A stretch of 64,000 nucleotides of DNA from Pyrenochaeta sp. MPI-SDFR-AT-0127 (GCA_020747015.1 JAGTJM010000032.1:248001-312000); one strand, 5' to 3'. Shown: positions 24,043-36,688, counted from the first letter of the stretch. Program-made: numbers and translations. The notes: generated from the sequence alone by a model not told the origin.

Positions 24043-25311
24043 ATACGAAGTTTCAACTTGCCCTATACTTTTTATCGAGGCTTGAACGAGAAATGCAAAC
24101 GATACTATAGAGTGTGTCACTTGGGGGAGGTACCGAATAATCTAATGTCCCCTCTTGGTGCGGTTCGAGACAGTCGGCGGTGAGAAGTCGAAGGATAATG
24201 TGACTTTAAATAGTCGTAGTTTAGACCTGGCACACTTTCCATGATACCATTTGAATCTAGAAGTTCAATGATTAATATGAGTCCTTGATACTGCACTTTC
24301 ATGCCAGCACGTTGATATGAAAGATCCCTATGTCCGTGATATCAGTTTATTACCACATCGACGTGAACCCAAACTCAATCTCGTCCTAGCCGCCGTCGCG
24401 GTAATCTCTTTCAAAGCGCCTCCTGCCGTGCGACCAGCCGATACTGATCTCTCACCTTCCGCCTGTGAAGTCGGCACTTTGGAATTGTCGATACTGCCGT
24501 ACCATTCTCGCTCTGCAGACTAGCATTGAAGTTCTAAAGTTCGAATCTGAAGAATAATTGTATGTTATATTGATGGGACTTAGACGCTCAAGGTTAAGTC
24601 ACTGCATACATGAGGCCCCAAAGCTGTCTTGATCTTTCAAGAAACGACACATCGGAAGAATTCTAAAATTACCTGCCGCATAGTGTTTGACAGCTCAGCA
24701 ATTTCTAATGCAGCGTTAAGTGCAGAAATCCCTAAAAAAGCTCGCATTGTCTAACTTTTCTTGTTAGAGCTCGATCGGGGAATCGATGGGTACGTCAAAT
24801 GTGTGCCGACGCGAAGGCAGGCTCTAACCAAGGCTTCTTATACTGCTATGACATGAATGGTGGGGTCGAGCTGTTTGGGAATATCGAGACACCAAAAGTC
24901 TTTCGTATGACCTGGAGTAGATATATAATCTCTGGAGCAGGGTGGTAAAAGACCATGTTCCTCGCATGACGGCTCGGACTGTGCTGACCCTTACGTTAAG
25001 TTCCCATGCCCACGAAATGTAGCGACAATTCTACCTGAGCATATTGTGGAATAAATTTATTCGATGCTGAACAAGGGACTATCCACAGTGCTACAATTGC
25101 TGTAGCAAGTGAGGGGGATAAATCGAACAATTAGAGTAGTAGTTGGGTGCCTAAGGAATTAGTTTATTTACTTTACCCGAGCACATGGCTTGGGGCTGCG
25201 TATGAACCGGGATTTTGATTGGTCCAACATAAGTTATGTACATATAAAGCCTGCTTCCCGACTAAATGATGTTGTCTCCATATCATTAGGCAACCATCTG
25301 ACAAGTTTTCG
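24043..25311. other. Gene-free interval
   Basis: About 1.27 kb without supportable genes between the His-rich protein and the broken F-box gene. Open frames are under 70 codons. Confidence 0.5.
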
Positions 25312-27102
25312 ATGACTCCCTCACTTGCAGAATTGCCTCTTGACATCTTCGTGGTTTTAGCCACTCATCTTTACAATGACCAATTTTCTACATTTATCTC
25401 GCTCCGATCTGCATGTCGCAATTTCAAGAAAAATTCAGAAGGGCTATTCTTCCGCAACATCACGATCAATGGGGGACACGAAGTAGAACATGAGATATTG
25501 GAAAGATTGAAAGTGCCAGATGGAACTGTTGCTGGAATGGTGCACTGCATCCGGTTTGCGCCATCCACACAAAAACCTACCGTGGCTGAGAATCTGATTA
25601 AAGCTTTGAACGAGTGCTGGAAGTATTTTGTGAGCGTTCGGAAGATCATGTGAGCAACAATCCTTCCTAGAACACTTGACTTTAGAAGAACAAGCATTAA
25701 CCAAAACAGATGGGAATCCCCATTCCATATACCTGATTCACTATTATCCATTCTATCTGATCACCCTACTATCCGGGTGTGTTATGTAAATCATGAGTGG
25801 AGCCGGATGAATCACACGATGGATGAAGCCCTTCTCTCATCATCAAATCTACACTTTCTAGACATCACCGTGCTGAGCCGCTCAGAGCAATCCGAGACTG
25901 GCTCTGAGATGTCCCTACTCAAAACGTGTCTGCTACGAGCTACGAATCTAAAACATCTCCGCCTCAGAGTTTCTCTCGATATCTCTGGTGTCAATCCTCA
26001 TTACCATCATGGACAATTGAATTTGCCTTTCGAAACGGGTGATCATATCTCGCCACTTGAGGAGCTAAGCCTGGATCCGCTGAACTAGTACTATTGGCCA
26101 ACAATGAAGCACTGTGAAATGTGGGCACAGTGTATGGACTGGCAGGCCATGCGTATCCTAGATTTTGGCTATGGTTGTCCTCAATACTTCTTCAAAGTCC
26201 TTACTGGCCGCGTTCCACAGCTTAAATCACTTACTTTTGGAACAATCGCACGATCAAACAGATGGAACCAGCTTTGGACTGGTTTCGAGGATTTAGATTT
26301 AATCTCGCGTTTCTTACAGTCCATACAGGCACTGGAGGCGGTAAAGCTTTACGCTGACAAAGACGAAGACGTAAGAGAGATTCGATCCACCCTTTTGGGC
26401 AAGCATGGCCATACCTTGAAGCATTTTAACATAGAGGTGAACTCGAATGAAGGATGGGATACTGAGAGCTTTCTTGAGTTGAGGAAGAAAGCGCCTAGCC
26501 TAGAGAAATTGACTGTGCCATTGCGAATGCAAAACGTCAACGGATTCAGAGGAACGGAGACAGTTTGGCCAGACGTGTCGCTGGACAGATCGAAGCTAGC
26601 CAGTCGGTTCTCGATGCTGTTTCCACAGTCTTCTTCACTTCAGAGTCCCAAGAAGCCCGGTCTGTCATGGCTCAAAGCCCCATTCAGCAAAAGAAAGGAG
26701 ACAAACGAACAAGGCCACAAAATATCCAAACCTCCCCTCTCTCAAAAGAGCTTAACATCTGTTCATGGGGCATTGACTTCATTCCCTTGCCTTACAGGTC
26801 TCCGTCTCAAAGTATTCCTTGAGCACGACTCATGTCAACTGATCGAGGATGAGCGAGAGATACACACCTGGGGAAAAACTAGATTGAAACAGCAGGTGGC
26901 CACAGACCTTGTCCTACGACTATGGCATGAGAGCGTCGAACCAGACTTTATGGAAGTGGCCTTTCACGCGCCAGAGCCATGCTCAAAGATATGGACATTC
27001 ACTGCGCAGTACAAATGGTGTGATAGAAAAAAGACGCTGAGTCTAAACATGAAGGAGGAAGGGCACAATTATGATCCCGCATCTTTTGACCCGTTCGGCT
27101 GA
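25312..27102 (+). pseudogene. F-box-like protein gene with an in-frame stop
   Basis: Two exons (25312-25649 and 25710-27102) keep one frame for 577 codons. A TAG at 26086-26088 interrupts it at about residue 239, just after LEELSLDPLN. The same frame continues for 338 codons with coding-like content (YYWPTMKHCEMWAQCMDW and onward). The N-terminus is an F-box-like motif (LAELPLDIFVVLATHLY), and the rest resembles the leucine-rich, Trp-containing F-box proteins common in Pleosporales. An intact member would recruit targets to an SCF ubiquitin ligase. The truncated product would keep the F-box but lose the C-terminal domain. A very short intron around the stop is possible but unlikely, as no normal donor-acceptor pair of usual length is visible there. 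Confidence 0.75.
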
Positions 27103-27909
27103 GCCTGGGGACAACATCGATATGGACATGAAACTTTGAGCTATTCTAGAGCCTAGGAAGGATCGTCAGACATGGTGCTCTGAGCAGTTTCAGATTATGA
27201 CATGTGAGGTTATTCGGAACATATCGCCATATTACTGGCGATATGATTTGACTTCGCAAGTACTACAGAGACTAGTTTTCAACAGCGTACAGCAAGCATT
27301 CTGTAATTCGCTCAAGCCCTGAACTCCTATTGCTCATTCAATCGTCTACTATTAGATCGACATGCTTGTCCGCGCTGCATGCGATAATTTGACCGCTCTT
27401 TCTCAGAGGGGTTGAGCCAATGAGCCCGCTAGCAGGTCCAGTGCTGAAGGACGTACTTATCTTGGTGCAATTATGCTGATATTTCTTGTTCAACACAAGA
27501 TTACTTACACCACTGATACTTAGGGGGCATATAGATGATAGCTCTTGCATTTATAATTAAGGTTATCACGATCATTATAGCTTATTTATATTGGTTATAA
27601 CAGAACTATATTTCAACTACCCAATTGCAACGATAGTTTACGCCTTAGGTATTACTTCCTACTTTATTAAGAACTAAAATATATACGTAGCTATTTCTAC
27701 CTATTTTTTACTAAATAAAAATAGAAATAGAGGGTAAACTAAATAGGCCCTAAGTAACTTAAGTTGTAGCCATACGTTAAAATACTAGGGTCTTAACACC
27801 CCCACGGCGATGTCGCTAGCGGGAAGTCAGCGTGTTCCCGCTTATCCCGAGATGGCGAGTGGGGCGGGATATTCGGCCGAACGCCCAAGATCTAGAGAGC
27901 TTTGGCGAC

Positions 27910-28170
27910 TACCGTAAAAACTTGTTCCAAATGGCCCCGAGCTAGGCAGGGGAACGGCTTAATCTGAACGTAGAGGATGATAAGCAGACGAATGATACCT
28001 ATTATAGCCCTAGTAGGCATAAACTGCTAATCTTAAAAGGCTCTAAGTGCTAGCTATCTTGAGTAAATACTAAGCTAATGATAAATGTCTCCGCATTCTA
28101 GGGTCTAATGTTATCTTATCACTGCTGTTCCCTGCCTAGCTCGCGGGTATTTGGGCGGAATTTTACGGTA
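27910..28170. repeat. Imperfect inverted repeat, arms about 45 bp
   Basis: The left arm 27910-27955 and the reverse complement of 28127-28170 share TACCGTAAAA at their outer ends and GAGCTAGGCAGG at their inner ends, with a CCAAAT block between. About 36 of 46 positions agree with small gaps. The arms enclose about 170 bp. This could be a MITE-like or decayed DNA-transposon fragment; no target duplication was identified. Confidence 0.6.
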
Positions 28171-28664
28171 CGCAGGGGCTGAAAAAGACGTCACGAACTC
28201 CCAGAGACAGCTACCTTGACAGCGTCGTCATTCTTAGTAAGCAAATAAGACCTACCAGCTACTTCTAATAAAGCTCCATATACTTGGGCAGGAGACAGCG
28301 TTATCAAAGCGGATAGTCTTCCCGTCGGTACTTATCATCTCTATTCCCCACACTTTGTTGACCGGAAAGAGTAGCGTTAGCCAGCGAGCTTTCTATACTA
28401 ATTTGTGCGCACAAAGGAATGTCCGGCTTCACTAGAAGCACATGACAGCAGACAGTTAATTCTCGACATTCTGTGTACCCAGTAGGTGCCATCCACCACA
28501 ATAGTCCCGGGACAAAGTGGGGTGTACTTTTAATGTTATATATTATAAGAAGTTCTCCGTTGAAACTTGCTCTACAGAGCGCAGGATTCAGAACTAAGGG
28601 CTTTTGGCATAGACCATTATTGCGACAACCGCCCCAAGGATCCCACTCTGGCAACATCTCATCA

Positions 28665-28678
28665 CCGTATTTCCCCGG
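28665..28678. promoter_or_regulatory. CCG-N8-CGG site upstream of the cluster regulator
   Basis: Everted CCG/CGG triplets with an 8-base spacer (TATTTCCC), 78-91 bp before the ATG at 28756. Zn2Cys6 proteins bind paired CGG triplets with fixed spacing. The same spacing occurs upstream of the other three cluster genes. Confidence 0.5.
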
Positions 28679-28755
28679 CTGATTCCCGACCTATCTCCTT
28701 CCCACTATATATCTGCTAGTCTGACTGGTATTGTTGCACCTCATATCGGGACGCG

Positions 28756-30930
28756 ATGCAGATTAGCGGCCGCAAACGTGTTGGATTAGCTTGCATTCCA
28801 TGTTACAGGAAAAAACAAAAGGTGCGTGGCTTTGCATGTACAATGAAGAGGTACACTTAAGCAAACCAGCTAACGCCGCCGTTCCGCAATGCGCAGTGCA
28901 ATCGACGGTATCCGTGCAACCAGTGCACCAAACGCCGCCAGCCAGAAGAGTGCACCTACTATGCCTCGCAGGCATCGCACCAGACGCCCCAGACGGAGAA
29001 TCGCCTGCACGAAGATGCCTGCGTCGCACCACCGCTACATATCCCCTGCAGTGCTGAAGTAGTCGTCGCGTCGACGGACTGGGGCCAGCGAAAAGACCAG
29101 ACGCTGAGCCAAGGAAGCGATTCGCTTGCCGAATTATTTGCCTATGTTCAGTATAGCGAGTCAAATACCCTTGCCCTGATACTCAAGGTCAGTGACTTTT
29201 CATCACCTCATCACGTAATTTCAGCGGGACACGAGGCCAAGGTCGAGATGCATAGCCACGTGACCGTACTCGAACTGATCAATGCGGATGCGCAGATGGG
29301 TCTGAGCGAGGACGACGACGATCCGGTTGGAAACCGATCAATTCCCCTGGAGCTTTATAGCGAGATCGAGAACCATATCAAACGACTGCCGAGCCGCGAC
29401 ATCTTCGACTTTCTGGTCCAATACTATGTGACCGAAGTGCACTGGTGAGTCGGAAGATCCTACGGCTAACGAAACGTTTAACGCCATGTAGGATGGAGCA
29501 GGTCGTGTATGCCCCGTGGTTCGTCGGACAATACCAAAAGTGGTGGACCTCAGGGAGACCCTCGAAGGTATTGGATATTGAATTTGCCGTTCTTTTTCTC
29601 CGCATATGCTCCTACACATCTCAATTTCTTCCTTCGCCATCTTTCACAATTGATCGTATCCGCGGCATGCCTTTAACCGACATCCGCGACGCATGCCACA
29701 ACGTCGCCGGAGAATTGGCCGCAATTTGTCGGAAGCTCGATATGAGAGGCTCAGTGATCCGTGTACAGCACTTGTCCATCCTGGGATTGCAGCGCCAATG
29801 CGAAGGACGCATCAATGCCTTTTGGGAAGCCCTCAGCGACGCTGTCCGCGTGGCACAGCGAATTGGGTTACCGCGAGGCCGCGCAGCATGGAAGCAAGGA
29901 ATGCACGAGTTCGACAAGGAAATACGGTGCCGGGTGTTTTGCAATCTCTACATATGGGACAGGTATGAAGCATCTTCGAAGCCATTAGCACTACTCTGCG
30001 CTAATCTTAATTTGCGGCAGTCTCCTCTCCCGACAGCTGGATTGTGACCCCTTCCTACCCACCACCTTGTCCCGGGATCATCTACCACAAATGCACCTTG
30101 GACCTCACGTCGATGAGGCCGATGCTCCCGAGACCTTCACGGAGCGCTTGATACTGGCCCGCTTAGCGAATTTCTGGAGGAGTTTCCCTTCGAGACCGGG
30201 CACAGAGTATGAAGCAACCGAAGCCGAGGAGAGATACGACAGATTCTGCAGGGAATTTTTGGCACAGCTACATCCAGCGTTTGCGTTCGACTTCAGCAAG
30301 GAGTGGGATGAGCGACTGGAAAGACTTCCGCTTCAAAGGGAGATCTTACACATTGCCATATTCGATTTCCTCTCTCACAACTTTCGGCCGGTGCTGCTGT
30401 GTGAGCCAAGTCAGGTGCAGAGTCTTCCAGCATACAAGCAAGTGCTGGTGGCGTCCCAAAGGAAGGCGCTAGCTGCGGCGACACTGAAGACTCTAGAAGG
30501 GGTTACAAAGTTGCATTCTATGCTTGGCGGCTCGCATACCCGCTGGACAGCGATCATCCTGCCGACCTTTGAGGCTGCAGTTGTTCTGGTCGGCCTCATC
30601 ATGAATGTAAACTTCCCTGGAGCCAACATGGGCGCAGATGGACTTCCAAGGGCGCTTGATGTCGATCCCCTGGGGGGAGAGAAGGCTCAACTGACCAGGG
30701 ATCGATGCTACAGCGCCGCCCAAGAGGGGCTTGCGCGTCTTCAGATGCTTGCAGAAGTCAGCGATATGGCGAGAGCGGGAGCCAATACCCTTGCCCGTCT
30801 CATAGCTAATATCCCAAGCGGCGAGGTTCCGCAGTGGCACGCCCTCCAGACCCGCGCTGCCAACCTCAGTCCCTATGACGATTTTTTCGAGAACTTTTCA
30901 GCTGGAGTGTTGCCCGTCTTGGGAGAGTGA
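28756..30930 (+). CDS. Zn2Cys6 regulator of the polyketide cluster
   Basis: Four exons (28756-28821, 28897-29444, 29492-29962, 30021-30930) encode 664 residues. The zinc cluster is split by intron 1: ACIPCYRKKQKCNRRYPCNQC then ECTYY, pattern C-x2-C-x6-C-x5-C-x2-C-x8-C. The middle contains a fungal transcription-factor homology region with IWDSLLSRQLD bridging intron 3. It is the first gene of the cluster and is followed by P450, MFS and PKS genes. A CCG-N8-CGG element lies 78 bp upstream, which suggests autoregulation. The family is clear; pathway-specific control is inferred from position and shared promoter elements. Confidence 0.92.
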
Positions 30931-31675
30931 GCCTCGATGACTGGTTGGTCGCCATTGGGGTGCTATTTTGTCATGGATGCTGGCGGGTTTATTAGTGATT
31001 GTTGAGGGTCTAGACTAGATTACCTAAAGAATTATAGACAGAATAGTAATCGACGAGATAATCAACGATCTACATGAGTCTGCATTCTAACACATACAAA
31101 GAAAACAATTTTACCTATGGAGACTAACGGAGACAATGACGATGATCCCTATCAAGGGTCATGGTGTTGGAATAACATGCTTCCCGCTGCCAAGCACCAT
31201 GCATGTGCCACCTTGATCCATGCGCTAAACTGTAACTTACTGGAACAGAACACTAGAGAGGTAGTAAGATCTAAGCTCAACAGGGGTCATGGATCGGACA
31301 TGCCAGGATTCCTGATTACAGATACCAGGTACGCCTAATCTCACTAGACTCAGGATCACGGGCTATGTTATCGAGAGGCTTGATTCGACCGAAGTTTGTC
31401 GGCCATGGGGCGCCGTGGCTTTGCTAGGATGTTACTCCTTCTCCTATAGCATCATCCGCTAATTGACCTAAAGGTAAGAAATCAAGGTGAAGCCTTTGAT
31501 GCTGGCGTGCCGTGCTGACAGAACGGATGTAAATATAAGTACGTAGAGAGTGTGTTGCGCTCTGATGACCTGTCACGAAGAACTTCACATTGTCTAGTCT
31601 TTTGTAGGCTGGTTATCGCGCCGTGTTTCCGAATTTCTCAATTCATTCAACTGTTATAAGAACCTCTAGAATAGC
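30931..31675. promoter_or_regulatory. Upstream region of the P450 gene
   Basis: About 745 bp between the regulator and the P450 gene, both on the plus strand. It includes the CCG-N8-CGG site at 31389-31402. A 73-codon open frame at 31117 is unsupported. Confidence 0.45.
31389..31402. promoter_or_regulatory. CCG-N8-CGG site upstream of the P450 gene
   Basis: Everted CCG/CGG triplets spaced by AAGTTTGT, about 275 bp before the P450 ATG. It has the same geometry as the sites before the regulator, the MFS exporter and the PKS. Confidence 0.5.
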
Positions 31676-33527
31676 ATGCATCTCTCCGCAGCAATCCAGG
31701 GCATTGGTAGCGAGCTGGTGCCTACGTCGGCCGCTGCCTTTGCTCTCTTCGGAATGTTGTACCTCTTTTACGAGTGGATGCTCCCCAAACCTTACCCAGG
31801 AATTCCGTATGACTCAAAAGCAGCCAGAAGACTGCTGGGTGACTGTCCCGAGATGCTTCGCGAGGTCGGACTCACGAGGGAGATTCACATCTGGCTATTG
31901 AAGAAGGTGACCGAACTCCAAGAACCACTGTGTCAAGTGTTTGTTCAGCCATTTGCTAAGCCATGGATTGTTCTGTCCGATTCTGTCGAGGCACAGAATG
32001 TCATGACACGACGACCTGAGTTCGAGAGATCCGACTTTGACAGGACCAGCTTGAGTGCGCTAGATGGGTTCCACTCGCGTCACCAGATGGGAGATGTCTG
32101 GAAGAGGACACGTGCGTGGCTGCAGGACCTCTTGAGCCCTGGGTTCCTCAACAATATAGTTAGTCCGGTCTTGTATGAGAGTTCTCTCCTTCTGATAGAG
32201 TACTGGGACAAGAAAGTTCGCCTAGCCAACGACCGACCCTTTGACTGCAACGATGATCTGGACCACTTTGCCCTGGACGGCATGATGTCGTTCGTGTTTG
32301 ACAAGGAATACAGACACGCCAGTCTTATTCCGCAGAACGAGGCAACAAGCAAAATGCAGCCCTCTAGTATCAAGATCGGCCGCAATGGCGAGGCCAAGTT
32401 CCCTCATGTGCAGCTTAACAAGTTCGCTGCCGCCATGTATGGAACTGTCGACACCATCAACGCTACGACCGCGACTTTCTGGCCGAGTTTGGGCAAATAC
32501 TATGTCCGTCGACGACCTGCTTTCCACAACGCCATTGCTACGAGAAGACAGGTCATCGAGCAGCAGGTGCAGGCAGCTCTCAAAAGATTCGAGGCCACAG
32601 GACACCCCGAGACCGCGATCGAGTTCATGCTGTTTCGAGAGAAAAAGGCTGCCGAGAAGCAAGGCCGCAAACCAGACTATACGAATACAATCTTGAGGGA
32701 TGAGGTATGCTTTACCATTTCCGCCTTCCATCTCTTCGTCACCTACATAAGACTTTATGCACTGTTGCCTAACCATTTTCACTAACACCGACCAGATTGG
32801 AGGCCAGTTCCTTGCGGGGTACCACACGTCCAGCTCCACCCTAAGCTGGATCTTCATTCACCTGACCCGCGCCCCCGACATCCAGATCAAGCTACGCTCC
32901 GCTGTACACGCCGCCTTCAGCACCGCGCACGCAGAAAAGCGAGCGCCCAACCATGCCGAGATGCTCAAGACCCGCGTCCCCTACGTCGACGCCGTCATTG
33001 AAGAGGTCCTGCGTCTCCACGCCACTATCATGTCCCGCATGGCACTGCGCGACACGCAGATCTTCGGCAAGCACATCCCCAAGGGCGCCACGGTCTGGAT
33101 GCTGTGCAACGGACCGGGCTTTCACTCGCCATCCTTTGACGACGCGATTGAAAAGCGCGGGCTGTCCACCGAAACCGATTTCTCAAAGGACTGGGACGAG
33201 TCGCGCGACATGTTCACGTTCGAGCCGGAGCGCTGGCTACGTCCCAAGAAGGGTGCCGCGGCGACGGATGAAGACGTGGAGTTCAACGCCAATGCCGCAC
33301 CTCAGGCCGCGTTCGGGTTGGGCATGCGTGGCTGCTGGGGACGGAAGTTGGCTTACGTTGAGCTGCGCATGCTGGTTGCTCTTGTGGTTTGGCATTTCGA
33401 TCTGCTGCCTGTCACGCCAGCGCTGAACAATGCTCCGGCGTCTTGGAGTGTTATCCATCGCTCTGATGCGTGCTACCTGCGGATGCGACGTCGCGATGAT
33501 ACGGGCAAGTTGGAAATGAACTTTTGA
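31676..33527 (+). CDS. Cytochrome P450 monooxygenase of the polyketide cluster
   Basis: Haem monooxygenase predicted to oxidise the polyketide at the ER membrane. Two exons (31676-32704 and 32796-33527) give 586 residues. An N-terminal membrane anchor (AAAFALFGMLYLFYEW) is followed by a proline-rich hinge (PKPYPGIPYD). The I-helix oxygen-binding motif reads AGYHTSSSTL, the K-helix ExxR is EEVLR, and the haem-binding loop is FGLGMRGCWG, matching FxxGxRxCxG with Cys about 523. All key residues are present, so it should be active. It lies between the regulator and the convergent MFS gene. The P450 family number cannot be assigned by eye. Confidence 0.94.
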
Positions 33528-33864
33528 TGGGTGGAAAGTTTGGATGGGAAGTTGAATGATCGATCAACTAGACATGGTTCTATTTTGGCAACGAAGAAAC
33601 CTTGATATCATCGTTTTCCCTACTTTCCTTCTATGACAAATGATCTGCTTAGACATGAAATGTTCTAAATGGCCAATGAGAATTTTTTTTCCCCAAAGAA
33701 TGCGAGCCCTCGCGTGTTTTACTAATTATTTTGTAGGACCTCTCGCTACTAGATAAAGAACAAGGACAGAAGGAGAACACCGGAGCGTGCAAGAAGAACT
33801 AGAGATTTGATGTAACGGGTTTACCAGCCGAGATTAGGAGAGTTTCCGACAATGACGTTGACAC
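33528..33864. other. Short convergent gap
   Basis: About 340 bp between the 3' ends of the P450 and MFS genes, with an AT-rich stretch (a run of T near 33686). Nothing coding is seen. Confidence 0.5.
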
Positions 33865-35642
33865 TTACCCCATCACAGCTACTGGGGCGCTGGCACCACT
33901 TTGGAACAGCTTCTCCCTACGCATCGCCAGACTCAGGATAGCAACAATAGCACCACCGACAAGAACAAGGATATACGTCTTTCCAATAGCTCCGACTATG
34001 GCGGCTAGGACTCGCAATTGGAGGTCTGGTTTGAGACTCTTGACAATGTCAGAGCGAGTACCCAGGATGGCCTGGTGGATTTCGTCGACGGACAGGTGTG
34101 GCAGGATGCTCTGGATCTTAGACTGACTGTCGTTGAGAAGGATGGAGTTGGCAAGAGCGAGGAACAGCGTGGTCCCGAAGAACTGCGCCAACCCAATGAT
34201 GCCAATGGCGGGAGCGATCTTGTTGACGGGTACCACAGCTTGCGCAATGGCGAACCCGGCCTGCGCAAACATGCCGGTCCCTGCGCCAATAAGAACGGTG
34301 AAACCGTATACACGGCTTATAGGGGTGTACAGATCGAGTGTGAATGCCATGAGGGACGCGGCCACGACGACGATGCAGCCACCAACCAGAAACCATGGCT
34401 GGTAGTACCCCAGCTTCGACATGAAGGCGCCATTGACTATGAAGAAGACTATCATGCAAACGATAAAAGGGAGCAAGCGAACGCCGGCGTCGAGTGGACC
34501 GTCGCTGCGCGTCAATTGGAAGAAAAGGGGGATCATAAAGGTGGGTATGTTGATTAGAGCGCTGGCTGCTGCGGTGCAGGCGAGGAGGATTGACACAGTG
34601 CGATCCCTGAAGAATTGTACGGGGAGTAGTCGACGCGCCTCGGTGGTGAGTAGATTGAAGGTCTGTTGCACGCCCAGTGCAATAGCAAGTACACCAGCCA
34701 CAACGAACATGGCGATGATTCGACCCGAGTCCCACGGCAGCGTGACACCACCCAAGTTAAGCGCAAGGAACAACGACACCAGCGCTGCACTCTGAAGTAT
34801 GATGCCAGCGTAATCGATTTCTGCGGCGCGCGCGCGCACCGACGTACCGGGACGGGGATCTCTATCGTTGGGGATCAGGAAGAACCAGGCCGGAGCGTAT
34901 ATAGCGCCTATTAAGAGGTTGATGTAGAAACTCCATCGCCAGCCTAGATTTGTCTGTCAGCTCCGTTGAAGGGAAAACCTTAGGATGGTTAGCTGGAGAT
35001 ATACTAACCTGCCGAGGACTGAGCAAAAGCGCCACCAACGACGGGACCTAGCACAGTACCGAGACCCCAGCCGAAGCCGGTGAGGGAGATGTAGACAGGG
35101 CGTTCGGACATAGTGGTAGTAGTCGAGATGATGGTCATACATCCGATGTATTGGCCAGCACCGCCTATACCAGCAATCACGCGGCCAAGGATCAGCACAT
35201 TCATGGAAGGGGCTGCGCCACAGATGGCGGAGCCGACCTCGAAGACGAAAATATGGAAGAGATACAGCCACTTTGCGTTGAAGTTGCCGTAGACTTGACC
35301 CCAGCCCATGTTTGTGGCGGTTGCACACAGGAGGAAAGCCACGCTTAGCCAAGCCAGATCCTCAATGTGTCCGAATTCCTCGATGAGCTGGGGCTGGAGA
35401 ACGGCAATGATGGTGCCATCGAGGGCGTACAGGAAGGTAGACGAGACAATAGCCGTGATACACAGCGCCCACTTCCAACCATGTAGATAGTCTGGGCGAG
35501 CTGGCGGCTCGGACTCCTCACTCGGCTGCTTCTCTTCACAGGGGGCGTTGCAATCGGCTGGAGGTGTCGAGCTGCCTTTGCCGGAATCGACATCGGCCAG
35601 GCTACTGAACTGGGTCTTGTCCTTGTCTTGGAGCGCTTCCAT
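33865..35642 (-). CDS. MFS drug:H+ antiporter (14-span, DHA2-like)
   Basis: Two exons (35642-35009 and 34943-33865) give 570 residues. After a soluble, acidic N-terminal tail there are about 14 hydrophobic spans. Visible family marks are LDGTIIAVLQPQL in the first span, GRVIAGIGGAGQYIG, and the antiporter motif C in TGFGWGLGTVLGPVVGGAFA. These place it among fungal toxin/drug efflux pumps. Its likely role is export of, and self-protection from, the cluster's polyketide. It is transcribed divergently from the PKS across a 1.3 kb shared promoter. The substrate is inferred only from context. Confidence 0.93.
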
Positions 35643-35826
35643 TGATGTTATTGGCAGGATAAGGTTTTAGAAGATGCTAACGGCGGTGGACGCGATAATG
35701 CACTGGGGATGACTTGAATGGGAACGTCGATGCACAGGTGGAAGGTAGTTAAGCAACAGGAAAAACATATTGCCGTTTGCGGGTATGAATGGATTACTAA
35801 CGCATCCCAGGATTCGTAATGCTCCA

Positions 35827-35840
35827 CCGACGATGTACGG
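35827..35840. promoter_or_regulatory. CCG-N8-CGG site upstream of the MFS gene
   Basis: Everted CCG/CGG triplets with spacer ACGATGTA, 185-198 bp before the MFS start codon, oriented toward the minus-strand gene. Confidence 0.5.
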
Positions 35841-36674
35841 TGTTTTGGGGGGCGTGTCGGACCAGTCACGTGATCATAAAATGCCAAGCCCGCCATCACC
35901 GAAAGCATGCCCGAGAATTCTCGGCCTTACTTCATCTGCAATTGTCAGCAACAACGCACTGAGCGCTGAATGTAGACATTGGATTTCGAATCCTCCTCGA
36001 ACGCGGATGCAACGGGCATTAGCCGTCGGGCGCGGGTCAAGCCATAGCGTTGCCGTAGTTTAGCGACCGTCTGACACGCATATCACTCAATTCACCCCCT
36101 GGATGTGTGCATTCCGAAGCAAGCAGGTCGTTAAGGTTGAATAGCGCTCGTCTGACTTCATCGGTTGGTTTATTCAGGCCTGATGTAGATTATTGACATG
36201 TTTCGGATATTGCGCTGATGCCTCAGCCACCGAAATTGCCGACGGCACAGCACAATGTGTCGGAACAAAATCAGTGTAAGCACATCGTCACGTCTTGGCA
36301 TGGTGTTGACCGGTTTTCGTGAAGAACACGTTCCATTTGTAGGCACCTTCGCGCTTCGATTTCCGTGTTGTCGAATGCACGGGAAAACCACAGCTTCTGC
36401 TCAGCTGGTCCACTTTCCCTGCTTGATCCTCGTCGGAGCCAACACAAGCTAGGATCCTGCCTGGCTCGCTGCAACTTTTGATGTTTCGTGGATGCTAACC
36501 TATTGTGGTGCTCCATTGCAGGTCTACGTATCTCGCCCGACGTGCTGCAGGATGTATACCTTTCTTTCGACAATGCCCGAAAAAACGGCCGGCATATCAT
36601 GGCACCATCCTACATTTGCCAAGATCAGTAGTTTTGAAGCAGTGTCTCGATAAGGCGACCAGTTTCATGACATC

Positions 36675-36688
36675 CCGCCGGCTTTCGG
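36675..36688. promoter_or_regulatory. CCG-N8-CGG site upstream of the PKS gene
   Basis: Everted CCG/CGG triplets with spacer CCGGCTTT, about 266-279 bp before the PKS ATG. Confidence 0.5.

Larger units (their letters stand above)
27103..28755. other. AT-rich, repeat-like interval left of the polyketide cluster
   Basis: 1.65 kb without a gene. The stretch 27550-27790 is strongly AT-rich, and 27800-28280 is a more GC-rich patch with an inverted repeat (see separate entry). The look is of a decayed repeat, possibly altered by repeat-induced point mutation. The right end contains the promoter of the cluster regulator. Confidence 0.5.

Noticed and set aside
29190..29226. A possible 37 bp intron in the cluster regulator (GTCAGT..CAG)
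   Set aside because: The frame is open through it, removing it would shift the frame, and it is shorter than other introns here.
31117..31338. A 73-codon plus-strand frame between the regulator and P450 genes
   Set aside because: No homology features or splice support; it lies in the P450 upstream region.
35980..36010. A T-loop-like TTTCGAATCC suggesting a tRNA
   Set aside because: The GTTCRA consensus is absent and no cloverleaf arms could be found around it.
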